A DNA stretch of 64,000 nt from Shinisaurus crocodilurus (lineage: Eukaryota; Chordata; Lepidosauria; Squamata; Shinisauridae): the NCBI GenBank assembly GCA_021292165.1, contig CM037879.1, positions 117,439,359 to 117,503,358 on the forward strand. Direction: 5' to 3'. The notes below the pieces were generated by a model. The model saw nothing but the letters and a program-made list of their open reading frames with translations. It was not told the origin of the DNA and ran no database searches. Positions 20,006 to 31,476 of the stretch are shown here, piece by piece (within the stretch, counting starts at the first letter, position 1; the number at the start of each line of letters is the position of its first letter). Both the position numbers and the translations under genes were made by a program.

Positions 20006-20141
20006 AGGGAGCAATCCTACGCACATTTACATGGAAAAAAAGTCCTACAATTTCCAGTATGCCCCTGCCAGCATGGCTGGCTGGGGCATGCTGGGAATTG
20101 TAGGACTTTCCCCCCATCTAAACAGGTATAGGATTGCTCCC
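20006..20141. mobile_element. Palindromic MITE (GGGAGCAATCCTA ends)
   Basis: GGGAGCAATCCTACGCACAT is mirrored by AGGTATAGGATTGCTCCC. Inside, AAGTCCTACAATTTCCAGTA pairs with GCTGGGAATTGTAGGACTTT, with GCCAGCATGGCTGGC at the centre. A related degraded copy lies at 57033-57137. Confidence 0.75.
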
Positions 20142-20189
20142 GGAGCTAAGGTAATGTTTGGAGGGGAATGTCAGCAGAGAGACACCAAG

Positions 20190-20276
20190 GCTGCAATCCT
20201 GTGCACACTTTCTAGGGAGTAAGTTTCAGGGAAATCATGGGACTTGCTGGGTACAAACATGCATAGGATTGCACAA
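20190..20276. repeat. Palindromic repeat of the GCAATCCTATGCA family
   Basis: GGCTGCAATCCTGTGCACAC is mirrored by AACATGCATAGGATTGCAC. Confidence 0.65.
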
Positions 20277-20279
20277 GAT

Positions 20280-20756
20280 GGATTTTTCCCCCTCCCCAAA
20301 TATACTTAACCCTAACACGTACTTGTTTCTGTTAATTATGTTTAATATAATAACAATATTACAATTTTAATGAGCATATAAAACTTTAAAACTATAATAT
20401 AATATTCAAAGAAAAGATATGTTCTTTGAATATTTTTATATGCTTTTTAAAATATTAAGTGAATGCTCTAAGTGGAAAATGTAACAAAAGGATAAAGGTC
20501 GAAAGGACATTGGAGGCATTTTAAGCTTTTTGTTTGTTTGTTTTGTTTTACTAAGATTGCAATATTTTTTTGAAAGCACGGGATCGAGTTGTTCACATTT
20601 ATTGTAAGAGCTAATGGCTAGGGATGAAATAAATGAAGTTTACTTATGATTAAAGGCACTTAGTATGGCTGCTTTACTATTAAAAATATTGTTTGTCTTC
20701 TGTTTGTTAGATGTGTGAGTGGGAGTAGTCAAAGTTGCCAGCCCATTGTTAAAATT
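20280..20756. other. No feature recognised
   Basis: AT-rich sequence without supported features. Confidence 0.4.
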
Positions 20757-20826
20757 TTGCAAACCGCCCATTGGCTCTTGGGTGGTCTAGAAATGTAATA
20801 AATAAAAATAAAATAAATAAATAAAA
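20757..20826 (+). mobile_element. LINE 3' tail fragment (probably L2-like)
   Basis: GCAAACCGCCCATTGGCTCT, then GGTCTAGAAATG and a (ATAA)n tail. The tail resembles the L2 3' end at 23115-23175. Too short to be certain. Confidence 0.45.
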
Positions 20827-21062
20827 TCCCCAAACTGATCAGAAGATATATATTTATCTCTTGGAATGCTCTTCTTATTTAAGTATCAGTTACTGAATGT
20901 TCAGTACTAAATCCACTCAGTGAAATGGCAGTAGTGGCATTGTGACAACAGGGTTGCTCACACCTGCCCTCCTTGTGAGGTAGGACAGGTGGCCAGACAC
21001 CCTTTTGTTGGTTATTCTGGGGTGGTGTTGACACCATTCATGTGAATAAACCTCAGTCTGAG

Positions 21063-21246
21063 GCATTTCAACCTTTATGAATCAGGGGAAAGAAAGAACT
21101 GCACAAAAGCCGGGAAACCACCAATGATTGGTGGTTGGGGGAAAGGGCACAGGAAGGGGGCGTGACCATCTGCGGTACCCCAGAGGGCTGGTTTGGGATC
21201 CCAGGAGGGACAGATTGAACCTTGGGCCTGAGGTTCCCCATCCCTA
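21063..21246. mobile_element. hAT MITE fragment (TGCAGAACCTCAGG family)
   Basis: Right part preserved: GGTTGGGGGAAAGGGCACAG and GGGCCTGAGGTTCCCCATCC resemble the ends of 16640-17016. No TSD found. Confidence 0.5.
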
Positions 21247-21249
21247 TTT

Positions 21250-21715
21250 TAAAGGGATGAGTCATAGGGGGCAATGAAGGGAACAGGTGTAGTAATGAAG
21301 ACTTTGGTACCTACAGATACCTGGTCATGTTTGGGAAATTCTTTTGTTCTGGGACATGTTGTAGTATGGGGGGTGGGATGGGTAGGCTGGATTTGTTACA
21401 GTGCACATTCCTTTTAGAAACAAATGGAAAATGAACTGAATGGGCCTGCTTTGATTCATTCATTTTAGTTGTACAAATGGGTGGAATTCAAACACATTAG
21501 TTCTAAATGAATGTTCTATTTGTAACTCACTTTTATTTATTTATTTATTTATTTATTCAGAACTCATTTCTTTGAACTGGAATTATGGAACAGCCTGTAC
21601 ATGTAATAGAAAGTGGGGCAGAGAGAAAACAGTGAAATTAGCAGATTGGAAAAGCTGAATGCAACGCCACTCTCCTACATTTTAGCAAATGTCTCCAAGA
21701 AAGTCTCTAACAATC
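21250..21715. other. No feature recognised; (TTTA)n tract
   Basis: A (TTTA)n run at 21533-21558; otherwise nothing supported. Confidence 0.45.
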
Positions 21716-21723
21716 CAATAAGT

Positions 21724-21857
21724 CAGCGTGGGTAACTTGTGGCCCTCCAGATGTTTTGACCGACACTCCCAGAATCCCTCACCATTGACTGTGCTGACTA
21801 GGACTGATGGGAGTTGTAGGCTAAAACTTCTGGAGGGCCACAAGTTTCCTATCCCTG
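21724..21857. mobile_element. hAT-type MITE with 8-bp TSD (ACAACTCCCAT family)
   Basis: CAGCGTGGGTAACTTGTGGC is mirrored by GGCCACAAGTTTCCTATCCC. TSDs CAATAAGT (21716-21723) and CAATAGGT (21858-21865) agree at 7 of 8. Confidence 0.85.
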
Positions 21858-22433
21858 CAATAGGTCTTCTGTTCACATTGCCCCATCCATAAGCTTCCGA
21901 TCACACTGGCAACAACAAAGAGATGAAACCAATAAAATGTGACACCAGATCACTTTCTCTGCTGCTTTTCATGAGTGGCTGGCACTCAAGTCTGGTTCAT
22001 TCCTTCTTCACCTCGAGACTGTCAACTGCTCTTTAAGACTGCCACCCATCTGCTTGTCTGGTCAATCCTCAGCTGTGTCATTCTTAGTTCTGTTTAGTTT
22101 ATACAGAGATTAGGCCGCATCTGTTGCAGGTATGGGAGAGAATTTCTTTCTGTTTGCATTTTAATGTGAATTTACCTAATTTCACACTTTGGAACCACTA
22201 TGCAAACTGAAACTCCATTGTCCTTTAAAAATTATACTTTTCCGAATTTTGCAGTGGAGTTCTCCAATCAAAACATGCATACAAAAATGTGTATATTGTG
22301 GCGGGGCGGGGGAGGTTAAAAAATGCAGTGCCTTAGGAAAATTGCTTGCAAAAAAATGTGTATATTAGGCAAAAATGCATACGAAAATGCACGTATTAGG
22401 AGAAATGTGCCCAAAAATGGACCCAAAAATGGA

Positions 22434-23175
22434 CCTGAAGGACCAGGTCTGCAGCTTGGGGGTCATTCTAGACTCCCAGCTGTCCATGGAGGCTCAGGTG
22501 TCAGCTGTGAGCCGGGCGGCACTGTATCAACTCCATCTGATTCAGCAGCTGCGCCCCTACCTTCCTAATCATCTGTTCCCATCAGTGGTCTCCTCTCGCC
22601 TAGACTACTGTAATGAGCTCTATGTGGGGTTACCCTGGAAGACGGTTCGGAAGCTACAGCTGGTACAGAACGCGGTGGCTCGCCTGGTTAAAGGCAGCCG
22701 CCGCCGGGATCACATCACTCCAGTGCTCAAAGAGCTGCACTGGCTACCAGCTGCATGCCGAGCCAAATTCAAGGTGTTGGTTTTGACCTTTAAAACCCTA
22801 TACGGCTCCAGTCCAGTTTATCTCAAGGAGTGTCTCCAGCAACACCAAGTAGGCCGCTCAACAAGATCTGCCACAGACGGCCTTCTCCTTGTCCCTTCAG
22901 CCAGAGCAGCTAGACTGGTGGGGACGAGGAAGAGGGCCTTTTCTGTGGCGGCCCCCATACTGTGGAACTCTCTCCCGAGTGACCTCCGCCATGCCCCCTT
23001 TCTGCTGAGCTTCCGCCGCTCACTAAAAACATGGCTATTCAAGCGGAAATATGGGGTGGGTTAAGATTTTAAAATTTTATACTGTTTTAAATGTATTTTA
23101 TATTTTATCATGTTGTACATCGCCCAGAGTGGCTGGTTTGCCGGCCAGATGGGCGATTCATAAATAAATAAATAA
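22434..23175 (+). mobile_element. 5'-truncated L2-clade LINE with open C-terminal frame
   Basis: An open frame of about 210 codons to a stop at 23064 encodes the region after the reverse transcriptase of an L2 LINE: VCSLGVILDSQLSMEAQ, SSRLDYCNELYVGLPWK, HITPVLKELHWLPA and FSVAAPILWNSLPSDLR. The same protein region is in the antisense copy at 43186-45215 and is very similar by eye. This copy lacks three residues before SSRLDYCN. The 3' end is GCCCAGAGTGGCTGGTTTGC then CATAAATAAATAAATAA. No stop codons interrupt it, so the insertion is fairly recent. It sits inside a TGCATTTTT-type dispersed repeat. Confidence 0.85.
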
Positions 23176-23189
23176 GCTTATGAATTTTC

Positions 23190-24188
23190 ATGCATTTTAA
23201 AAAAAAAATCTCCACATTTGTGATGAACTGAGCATAAGACTGGAAAAATGAGAAACTGAGAGAAACCAAAATTGACAGATTAGTCCACCCTTTAAAAAAG
23301 TTTGTTTGACATTTATAATTGTCTATAAAATAGGTTTCCTTGTCCTATCTACATGAGATTTGGTATGCCTGATCCTTTTGGAGGGGTAGTTGAATGACTT
23401 CAAAATTCATGTCAAGAGGATGGGAAAAACAGACATCATAAGCAAGAGAAGAGCAGCAGAATTCCTGTTGAAAACAATAGGAAGCTTATAAGAGATGTGC
23501 CTTTTTTAGTTGCCTCTAAAAGTGGGAATCAAAATCAGATCAGATCTTTATTATGGTCAAAGACCAGCATAAACAGTAAGTCAACAGACAACAGTTGCAC
23601 AAAATATATACAATACCAAGGTTCTGGTCCTTCCTCACTGATTTAAACAAGGCCTAAGAAGTTATAAGACTATGGCATGTTCTTCTAGCCAAACCCACCC
23701 CAGAATTTGGCAATGTTATATAGGTTATAGAGGGGTCTCTGTCTGCTAGAATGTTTTCCCACTTTGTCTGAAATTCAGCAGATCTTATGAATCGAAGGAA
23801 TAGCAGAAAGCCTGAAAATGTCATGCCATTTGGATGGAAACCACCAAACTAGCAGGCAACAGATATTTGGCTAGGTCTCCCACTGAAATCAATGGCAAAG
23901 GAAAACGAATGGGAATTACGGAAATGGATGAATTGGTTCCAGATCTGTAATAAAATGAATGTAATTCCAACAAATACGTAATGAAATGAATGAAACTTTG
24001 AATAACAAAACAAATGGACTAATGAAATTATTTTTTCCCCTTGCTTGTCCCTCAGGAACGATGCAGACAAGTCTACACAGTGCATGCACATCAGTAATTG
24101 ATTTCAGTGCCATTTGGTAAAGCTCAAAGTACCTTCACAGTCACTATCAAATATCATTGCACTGCAGAATGCAGGTGTATGTCACATA
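23190..24188. other. No feature recognised
   Basis: Left part probably continues the dispersed repeat interrupted by the L2. The rest is unassigned. Confidence 0.4.
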
Positions 24189-24504
24189 GACTGGGTTCAG
24201 ACAACACAATAGCCCACACTCAAGGGTTGAGTATGTGTTGAGTGTGGGTTGTTGTTGAACCATGGATTATTGTGTTGTCTGAACCCAGCTGTACTAACAA
24301 ACCATGGCTTGTTAACCATGAACAACCAGTGAAGAGAATGCATGGTTTGTTGTTGGATTGTGAAGTGTGGGTTGTTCACCATGGTTTGTTATCTCATCTG
24401 GGTTCAGACAACACAATCGTCCATGTTTCAACAACAACCCACTGTTCAATGACAACCCACACTCAACCCTTGAGTGTAGGTTATCGTGTTGTCTGAACCC
24501 AGTC
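24189..24504. mobile_element. Palindromic MITE with four alternating terminal repeats, 316 bp
   Basis: GACTGGGTTCAGACAACACA opens the element and its reverse complement closes it at 24504. The same 17-mer also ends a first palindrome near 24287 (inverted) and starts a second near 24399. Repeated AACCATGG and CAACCCACACTCAA words fill the middle. No duplication of the flanks was established. Confidence 0.8.
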
Positions 24505-24636
24505 AAGGACTCCTTCTATAAGTTGGAAGATTTGATCCAGAAGAGCTTTTGTGTTCGCTGAACAGGGGAGTAGGAGATCATAGCTGGTTTTCCCTCCCAC
24601 TACAGTCGCATACACACCAGCACCCTCTAGAACAGT

Positions 24637-24668
24637 GGTGGTGGTGGTGGTGGTGTGGTGGTGGTGGG
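24637..24668. repeat. (GGT)n microsatellite
   Basis: About ten GGT units with one interruption. Confidence 0.9.
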
Positions 24669-24923
24669 GAAATCAGTGAAAATCACCCTTCCCGCCAGTG
24701 GGAGCGTTCTGTGCAGACCTCCACCTTGGGACGCTCCTGGCTTTGGATCAAAACTCTGGATCTAACTGAATGTTTCTAACCATTAGAAAAATAATATTTT
24801 GGAATAATTTGTCCACATACACAAATGGGGACAGAAACGTTACCATGTTTAAATGATGCAGGCTCTGTGAAGTCTCTAGCAGTGGTATAGCTCACTTACC
24901 GTACTTTAGCTAAAGAGATCAAG

Positions 24924-25012
24924 GTTGCAATCCTATGTACATTTATTTGGGAGTGAATCTTATTGAACTCAGTGAGACTTACTTTCTGAGTAGACATATA
25001 TAGGATTGTATT
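24924..25012. repeat. Palindromic repeat of the GCAATCCTATGCA family
   Basis: GGTTGCAATCCTATGTACAT is mirrored by GTAGACATATATAGGATTG. Confidence 0.65.
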
Positions 25013-25097
25013 GCTATACTAACTCTGTTTGTGCATTCATTGCAAACCTCTAGTATGACCTGCTTTAGTCCTTCCTGCTTTCTGCACATTGCACATT

Positions 25098-25343
25098 GAG
25101 CCAGTGTGGCGTAGTGGTGAGAGTGTTGGACTGGGACTCGGGAGATCCGGGTTCTAGTCCCCGCTCAGCCATGAAACTCACTGGGTGACTTTGGGCCAGT
25201 CACTGGCTCTCAGCCTAACCTACCTCACAGGGTTGTTGTGAGGATAAAATGGAGAGGAGGAGGAGGACTACGTAAGCCGCCTTGGGTTCCTTGAAGGAAA
25301 AAAGGCGGGGTATAAATATAATAAATAAAATAAAAAAATAAAT
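25098..25343 (+). mobile_element. Sauria-type SINE, full-length
   Basis: GAGCCAGTGTGGCGTAGTGG begins the element. B box GGGTTCTAGTCCCC, TGACTTTGGGCCAGTCACTG, CTACGTAAGCCGCCTTGGGT and a TATAAATATAATAAATAAAA tail follow. It is among the best preserved copies. Confidence 0.95.
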
Positions 25344-25349
25344 TGCATG

Positions 25350-25705
25350 CAGACATGTGGAATATCACAGCAGGCAGCAGTTGCTTATCTGAAGCAAATC
25401 TGTGCATATTTTTCCACATGTACGCATCAGTTGTGCACATTTTTAAAATGTACGCATTGTTTTCCCATTGATTGATGTGTATTTCTGTGCCTTTTCCAAA
25501 AGTACACATTGTTCATGTGCATTTTTCAAATGTATGCATGCTGTTGAATGCATTTTTTTTTTTGGTCCATGGATCACACTGCAAACTCAGAAGCATATGG
25601 ACTTCGACCACAAATTGTGTTTGAGTCCGTGTTCATTCTGGAAGGTGTAAACTGGGTAAATCCTGATAAATAATGAACTGAAACAAATTTCTTATGCATC
25701 CCTAG
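25350..25705. repeat. Dispersed repeat of degenerate TGCATTTTTCAAA units, copy 2
   Basis: GTGCATATTTTTCCACATGT, GTGCACATTTTTAAAATGTA and CATGTGCATTTTTCAAATGT lead into a conserved block with TTTGAGTCCGTGTTCATTCT and TTCTTATGCATCCCTAG, matching the order at 13480-13897. Confidence 0.6.
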
Positions 25706-25709
25706 CTGT

Positions 25710-26868
25710 AACACATCAGCAATGGACTAATGGATCTCAGTTGCGACAACTTCTATGAAACTTGGGTGATGGCTGAGATTTATGCTCCCAGCCTGCACAT
25801 TATATTGCTGATGGCAATGTCAATTATGCAGACGGAGGCCTCCTGCAAGTACAACAAGCCATGCAATTCTATATCTGATCTGGGCCTTCATTCTCTGATT
25901 TCATGATGTTTCATGAAAGCAGAAACACCTGGGAATACCTGCTGCAGAGAAATGAGATGCATTTCAACAGAATTAAGAATGGGGAAAAATGCAATTGAAA
26001 GTTTGCAACCTCAAGGACATGGAGATGATCCAAACTGTGCAATCCATTTGTTTCCAAGATACAGGAGAAAGAAGACATTCCTTTCAAGGAAAACAATTTG
26101 TTTTGCTGATAAAAGCCATGAAAGGAACTGTAACTGGGTCAGCAGTATGTCATACTTAATAGTATCAAAAGCAGCCGAGGTAATTAAAAAGCAATAGGTC
26201 AGTCACATTGTGACAATCTGATAACTTTTAAAGCTAATTAATAATTCAAAAAAATGGATTTTAGGGAAATATTTTGCTGTGAGAGTATCAGGCAAATTAC
26301 TATCTAACACTGTCCCCAAGGTCTTAGCCAGGCATGGAAGGAAAGCAGTAAAGGTGATGATTTAAGTGATTAGGAGATAATGGTAATTTATTTATGATAA
26401 ATGCATAATAATGCCACAAATCAAGACAGATAAAGCAATGTTCCAAACAAGACATGAACTCACTTGTCTTCGGTAACCTGATTAAAACCTTGTAGGTTTT
26501 TTTTTTAGTTTTTTTTTTACAAACACATTAAAAGGAAGGAGAGACAGAGAGAATGTGTGTATGGACTTTAATCCTCCAAAGATATATGCACACTTTGAAT
26601 TTTCAAAGATGCAGTGGTAAGCATGGAAAGGAAATCTGCACGGTGCTAGTATGAGTTGAATATATTGCTGTGAATTGGATATATTGCTATGGCTTTGTGT
26701 TCATTGATCTGATGGATTATCAAGAAGTTAAGGAAAGGGCTGAATGTTTCTTAATGGTTCCAGCCACTGGAATGTAACACCCATCAGAGTTTGAGGAAGG
26801 TTCAGAGAGGAAGCTAGTAGCATTTTTAATTTTGGACTGATCTGGTGACTGAGCACCAGTCAGTCAGT
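25710..26868. other. No feature recognised
   Basis: Single-copy-looking AT-rich DNA. An open frame at 25913-26197 shows no recognised protein. Confidence 0.4.
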
Positions 26869-26872
26869 CAGG

Positions 26873-27064
26873 CAATCACTCGTGACCGAGTAAGATTGTC
26901 TTCCAGGATAAAAAATTTACAAAAAGGAGATTTTAAAAGGAGGAAAATTCTAAAGAAAATTGTGTAGACTCTAGCGATGGGTCCGTAAGTGACTGTGGAG
27001 GCCAATTCTAGATCCACACAGCTTCCCACAGTGAGGACACAGGTTACCAGATGGAAGATGGTCC
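26873..27064 (-). mobile_element. Vingi-like LINE, short 3' fragment, antisense
   Basis: Reverse complement of the 3' UTR and C-terminal zinc-finger region seen at 2600-2800. The minus strand encodes LCPHCGKLCGSRIGLHSH-type sequence and the stop. It is truncated at GATGGTCC on its 5' side. Confidence 0.8.
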
Positions 27065-27164
27065 ATGGGTACCATGTCTACCAAGATAAGTAGACCTGGC
27101 CTCTGAGAAGTTTACGGGCGTGGTTAATATGGGGTGTGTGTGAGCTGCTCAGCTTGCAGTCCAC

Positions 27165-27240
27165 TCCTAAGCTGTAGGTAACGTACAATAGATAAGATTG
27201 ATCTGTAGGTAACGTACAATAGGTTCAGGTACTTTCACAA
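27165..27240. repeat. Interrupted duplication
   Basis: CTGTAGGTAACGTACAATAG occurs twice, separated by about 14 bp. Confidence 0.85.
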
Positions 27241-27244
27241 CAGG

Positions 27245-28870
27245 AGTATGAGCTGTGCACAAATGGCCTGTTGAAATTCTCCACCCTATTTGTAGGCAGA
27301 GAAAAGGGGGCTGGGGGCCCAATTTCACCACATTTGTCCAGGGCAAGGAGAAATTCTCAATAGCTTCTCACAGGTAGGACTCACAATTAGTAACACAGTT
27401 TCTCTCTTTTTTCCTAAGGGTTTTTGGAATTTTATGTGCTGCCACTGCAAGCGGCAACAGCATCAACTGTGTTGGCAGCCTGGGCCCATTTTGTATCTAC
27501 CATGATAATGCAGGTGTGAGGGGACAGTGTTGTGTCCATCCAGCTCTAAGGAAGAGGTGGAGCCAGAGTTGAGCCAAAATCTATCTTCCAATTTCCTTTC
27601 CCCATGAAAGAGGCTTCCATTTTCCTGCCTCATTTTCAGGGTGTTTTCTAATTTATTTTTGTGGTGTTTTTGAGCTTACCTAATCATCGTGAGGTAGCTG
27701 AGGATGCTATGTGTGTTTTCTCTTTATTACACATCTCTCCCTGACTCTGCTTCCCTGGTTGCCAGCACTTCCTGATCTGAAAAAGCCTTATGGGAGGAAT
27801 TCTCAAGATGTCTTCCCTGAGCTTTAATTGAAATGCAGTAAGCTGAGGATACTGGAGGCTGCCAGAGAGATGATTGTACAATGAAAGACAGGACACTCAT
27901 GCACATTCTTCGGCCACATCCTAAGCAAGGTAACCACAAGAAATCTGAACCCAATCCATGAGAATTTCTCTGAAATTTTCTTCACCTTTGAATTTCTTTT
28001 GGAAAGCAATTTCTTTTCTATCAGATTAAATGGGGATGGTCAAAAGCACTATTTATTACTACAGTACCAATACACTCATTCTGAGGAGCTGTGTGGTACA
28101 CTGGCTCAGCCCAAGGACTGCGCTAGGAAAGGAATGGAGAAAGGCTCCACTTGGGCCTCCCGCAAGTGTGAAAGGTGACACGTTCTCTATAAACTAAATA
28201 CACACACACTGTCTGCTGTAGCCCTTAATAAATTGCACTGCTGCTATAATTAGCTTCACAGCCACATCTGCATTTGCCTAATTCAGCAACACACCAGGAG
28301 CCTGGATAACAACTGTGGACTACACTGAAGAGTTTTCTTAAATTATTCTAACACCCCACACCCCTGCAAAATGGGAATAACAACACTGGGCTACTTTTTG
28401 CCGGACACGTGTTACCCGCACTTTTCCAGCCACAGCCTAGGCTCCTGCAGTATGGGTATAATAATATCAGGGTATTATTTTTTTTTAATGCTTATAAGCT
28501 CACAGTGGGGTGGGGATTAACAAGACATGAGTTAAAAAGAACATGAACTCCTCTCTTTTCTGCTACCTTTTGTTTTTTTGGTAGGCACACTAGTGCCCAA
28601 ACTCAGCTGCATTACATTCCTGGATTTCTAAATTGTTTTTTTTTTTTTTATGAGGCTGCAATTACTTCATAACACAGAAGACCCCACAAAGACTTAACGC
28701 ATCCAAAAGGATTAACACACCTAGACATGGGTGTGTTAATCATTGCTATGACTTCATTAATTGACCAAAAGCTCTGAAAGGTGGGAGCAGGCTAGCTTCT
28801 CATAAACCGAATGGGAAGAATACTAGCTGCACATTTTGCCTCATATCTCAGGTTCGACAAGGGCTAGAGA
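27245..28870. other. No gene recognised; possible conserved non-coding block
   Basis: Mostly single-copy-looking. The stretch 28190-28340 has clustered TAATTA, CTAATTC and TTAATAAATT words that could be homeodomain sites. Conservation cannot be judged from one sequence. Confidence 0.3.
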
Positions 28871-28941
28871 CTTCCTCCTCCTCCTCCTCCTCCTCCTCCT
28901 CCTCCTCCTCCTCCTCCTCCTTTTTTTTTTTTTTTTTTTTT
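28871..28941. repeat. 71-nt pure pyrimidine tract: (CTC)n followed by T21
   Basis: From 28871 to 28941 every base on the plus strand is C or T, first about 16 CTC/CCT units, then T21. It could form a triplex (H-DNA). Confidence 0.95.
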
Positions 28942-29116
28942 AAAGAAAGCTAGGAAACTGGAGATTATGGCTCATCCTGGAGTGGGGAGATGGGGGACAA
29001 CTACCCTTGCGCCTTCCTGCAGATAACCATGCATTTGGTGTTGGGCAGTGGGTCACGGGGTTGCATGTACCGGTATATATGTGCATGCACATGCACTACC
29101 TTCTCCCTTGCCCCTC

Positions 29117-29118
<2 letters not shown>

Positions 29119-29191
<73 letters not shown>
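29119..29191. repeat. (CT)n-(CA)n compound microsatellite
   Basis: About 21 CT units join directly to about 14 CA units. Confidence 0.95.
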
Positions 29192-29193
<2 letters not shown>

Positions 29194-29514
29194 AAACCTT
29201 CCCTCCCTGCTGCTCAGATCCCATTGCACCTTCCCCCCCACCCCGCTGCCCACTTGATTGGTGCTGGGAATAGCTTTTTCCAAGTGCCAATCAGCTGAGC
29301 AGTGGGGAGAGGCATGTGATTTCAATGGGGAGGATTGCACATGGGCAGAACCATCCCCACATGCTGCCTTCCCCAACATAATCATGCCCCAACAGGCTGA
29401 CGAACAGCCGAGTGGCAGATTTAACTTTGGCGGTGGCTTGGGCATCCACATAGGCTGCATGCTGTGCATGGGCTACGGGTTACCCATAGCTGGTATATAG
29501 CATTTACGGTATAT

Positions 29515-29990
29515 GAAATTTGCTGAATATAAAATAATCCCAAAGTGAGGTACAACCGATAAAACAAAATAAAGCCATACAGCAGCAGCAACAACAACAA
29601 CAACAAAAACACAGTTAAACAGGGGAGAACAGTAACACAGATAAATAACAGTTTACATGATGCAGTCAAAAAGAGGAAAAAAATCAGTTAAAAGCTTGGG
29701 TAAACGCATAGGTCTTTAGCGTGCACCAAAACCTTGTAAGACTTGGCGCTGACCATATATGAATGGAGAGGGAGTTCCACAGTCAGGTGCCAGGATCAAG
29801 AATGCCCTGTCTCAGGTTGCTGTATATCAAACTCCAGGCAAATGTGATACTGTCAAGAGGGCATTCTCTCTTGATTTTAGAACTTAGTATCTGCGCAGGT
29901 ACATAAGGAAGAAGGCGCTCCATTAGGTTTCCAGGTCCCAAGCTGTGTAGTGCTTTATATGTTAGCACAAGCATCTTGAACGTGGCTCAC
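29515..29990 (-). mobile_element. Old L2-like LINE fragment, antisense, left part
   Basis: The minus strand carries degraded L2 3' sequence, including AAGCACTACACAGCTTGGGA and CAAGATGCTTGTGCTAACAT, with several stops. A 5S/CR1 SINE at 29992-30157 separates it from the right part. An (AAC)n run lies at 29587-29606. Confidence 0.55.
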
Positions 29991-29991
29991 T

Positions 29992-30157
29992 TTTCATAGA
30001 TTTCATAGATCATAGATTTGGAAGGAGCCTACAAGGCTATCGAGTCCAACCCCCTACTCAATGCAGGAAACTAGAGGAGGCGTCTCCCATCCAAGTAATA
30101 ACCAGGCCTGACCCTGCTTAGCTTTCCACACTCAGACAAGCTGAGCCAGCATAAGCT
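29992..30157 (-). mobile_element. 5S rRNA / CR1 composite SINE, copy 2, antisense
   Basis: Read on the minus strand: GGAAAGCTAAGCAGGGTCAG, TTACTTGGATGGGAGACG (box C with one change), then GCATTGAGTAGGGGGTTGG and CCTTCCAAATCTATGATC. The 5' end is truncated near GCTTATGCTGGCTCAG. It interrupts an older L2 fragment. Confidence 0.8.
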
Positions 30158-30350
30158 TGCTTATTGGCAGCCAGTACAACTCCTTCAGAACTGGTGTAAT
30201 ATGTTCCCAGTAGGCTTTCCCACTCAGAAGCCTGCCTGTGGCATTTTACACCAGCTGCAGCTTCCAGGCCAACCTCACAGGCAGCCCCATGTAAAACGCA
30301 TTGAAATAGTACAAGCTTCAGGTTACCAGGGCATGAATCATGGCAGTACT
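30158..30350 (-). mobile_element. Old L2-like LINE fragment, antisense, right part
   Basis: TTATTGGCAGCCAGTACAAC, ACCAGCTGCAGCTTCCAGGC and GGCAGCCCCATGTAAAACGC are the reverse of the L2 region that encodes LDYCNALYxGLPxK and QLVQ. Degraded. Confidence 0.6.
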
Positions 30351-30354
30351 TTTA

Positions 30355-31040
30355 GGATTTCAACCTAAGAGTATTTAAGTGTAACTGGACCATGCCCAAA
30401 GTTATTTTTTTAAAAAAGTTTTTGAAATATATTTCCAAAGCATGTTAAAAAAAATAATAACGAGAGCTTTAAAATGTGTCAGATTTACTGTAAGCCCTCC
30501 TAAGAGATAGCTTTCTCACTTTTGAAAATAGAAAGCAGAAAATAGATTTTTGTTGTTGTTAGAGTGTGTTTGATGATAGTTTGCAGCTCGTCTGCCTTTT
30601 AGTTTTCACCTTTTGGAACTACTGTCATGTGTCTGTAAATTTGTTTGCACCATAAACATAATGTGTAAGTGAAAGACCAAGTGTTAAGAAAAGCCAAAGT
30701 CAGAAAAGCTGTGTCGCATCCCCCCCCCCCCACGCCTGCCATCATGCACATAATTGACACTGGATGGCTTTAACTGCACCAAGGAAAGTGAAGAATTCTT
30801 TGAGACAAAGGCGCAACAGAGTAGTGCAGCCTTGAATTTCTTTTCATGATAATGAAAAATAATTCCCTGTAAAGATGTAGGTCTAACCAGTTCACAAGGT
30901 TCTGTCACATTACTGTGTGACCGAGAGCTGAAATATACAATGCCTGTCCAAGTGAAGAGGTGGGCCTATGTAGATTGTGTGCAGTCTTAATTCCCAGGGA
31001 CGGAAGTCACCAGGGTCATGGAAAAGGTTTATGCCCTACT
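30355..31040. other. No feature recognised
   Basis: C12 run near 30721; otherwise unassigned. Confidence 0.4.
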
Positions 31041-31044
31041 CCAG

Positions 31045-31476
31045 TGATGTCCCGAAGTACACTGGTACTGCACATGCTTTACATGCAGAAGATCCTGGGT
31101 TCAATCCTTTGTATTGCTGGAATAAGCAACAGCCATTAGCTGAACCCACTGTAGGGATGGGGAAATAACTGGTTAAAAAGCTACTAGGTGGTTAATGCAT
31201 GCAGGGAGTTGGGGATGCTGGTTTTGGTTTCAATTTTGCCTACTCTTACATTGCCTGCTTTAACAAGAAGATGCCTGTTACTATTATAAGTAAAGGTCCT
31301 GTTTAAAGCTTGCAGTTGTCATCTGTCTCAGTGTCTGGTCAGACAAACTTGATCTGCAACAGCTGTCCCCAGGTAGGGCTGGAAAAATGCCTGCCTGAAA
31401 CCCTGGAAAGTGCCAACAATACTGGGATAGATGGAACAATGCTCTGACAGTATAAGGCAACTTCCTGTGTTCCATA
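31045..31476 (+). mobile_element. tRNA-derived SINE (TAGCTCAGTGG type), copy 2, interrupted
   Basis: The head is degraded (GTACTGCACATGCTTTACAT) but keeps B box GGGTTCAATCC at about 31098. After about 230 bp of unrelated sequence the body resumes: CCCAGGTAGGGCTGGAAAAA at about 31367, then CCTGCCTGAAACCCTGGAAA and TATAAGGCAACTTCCTGTGT at the 3' end. Confidence 0.6.
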
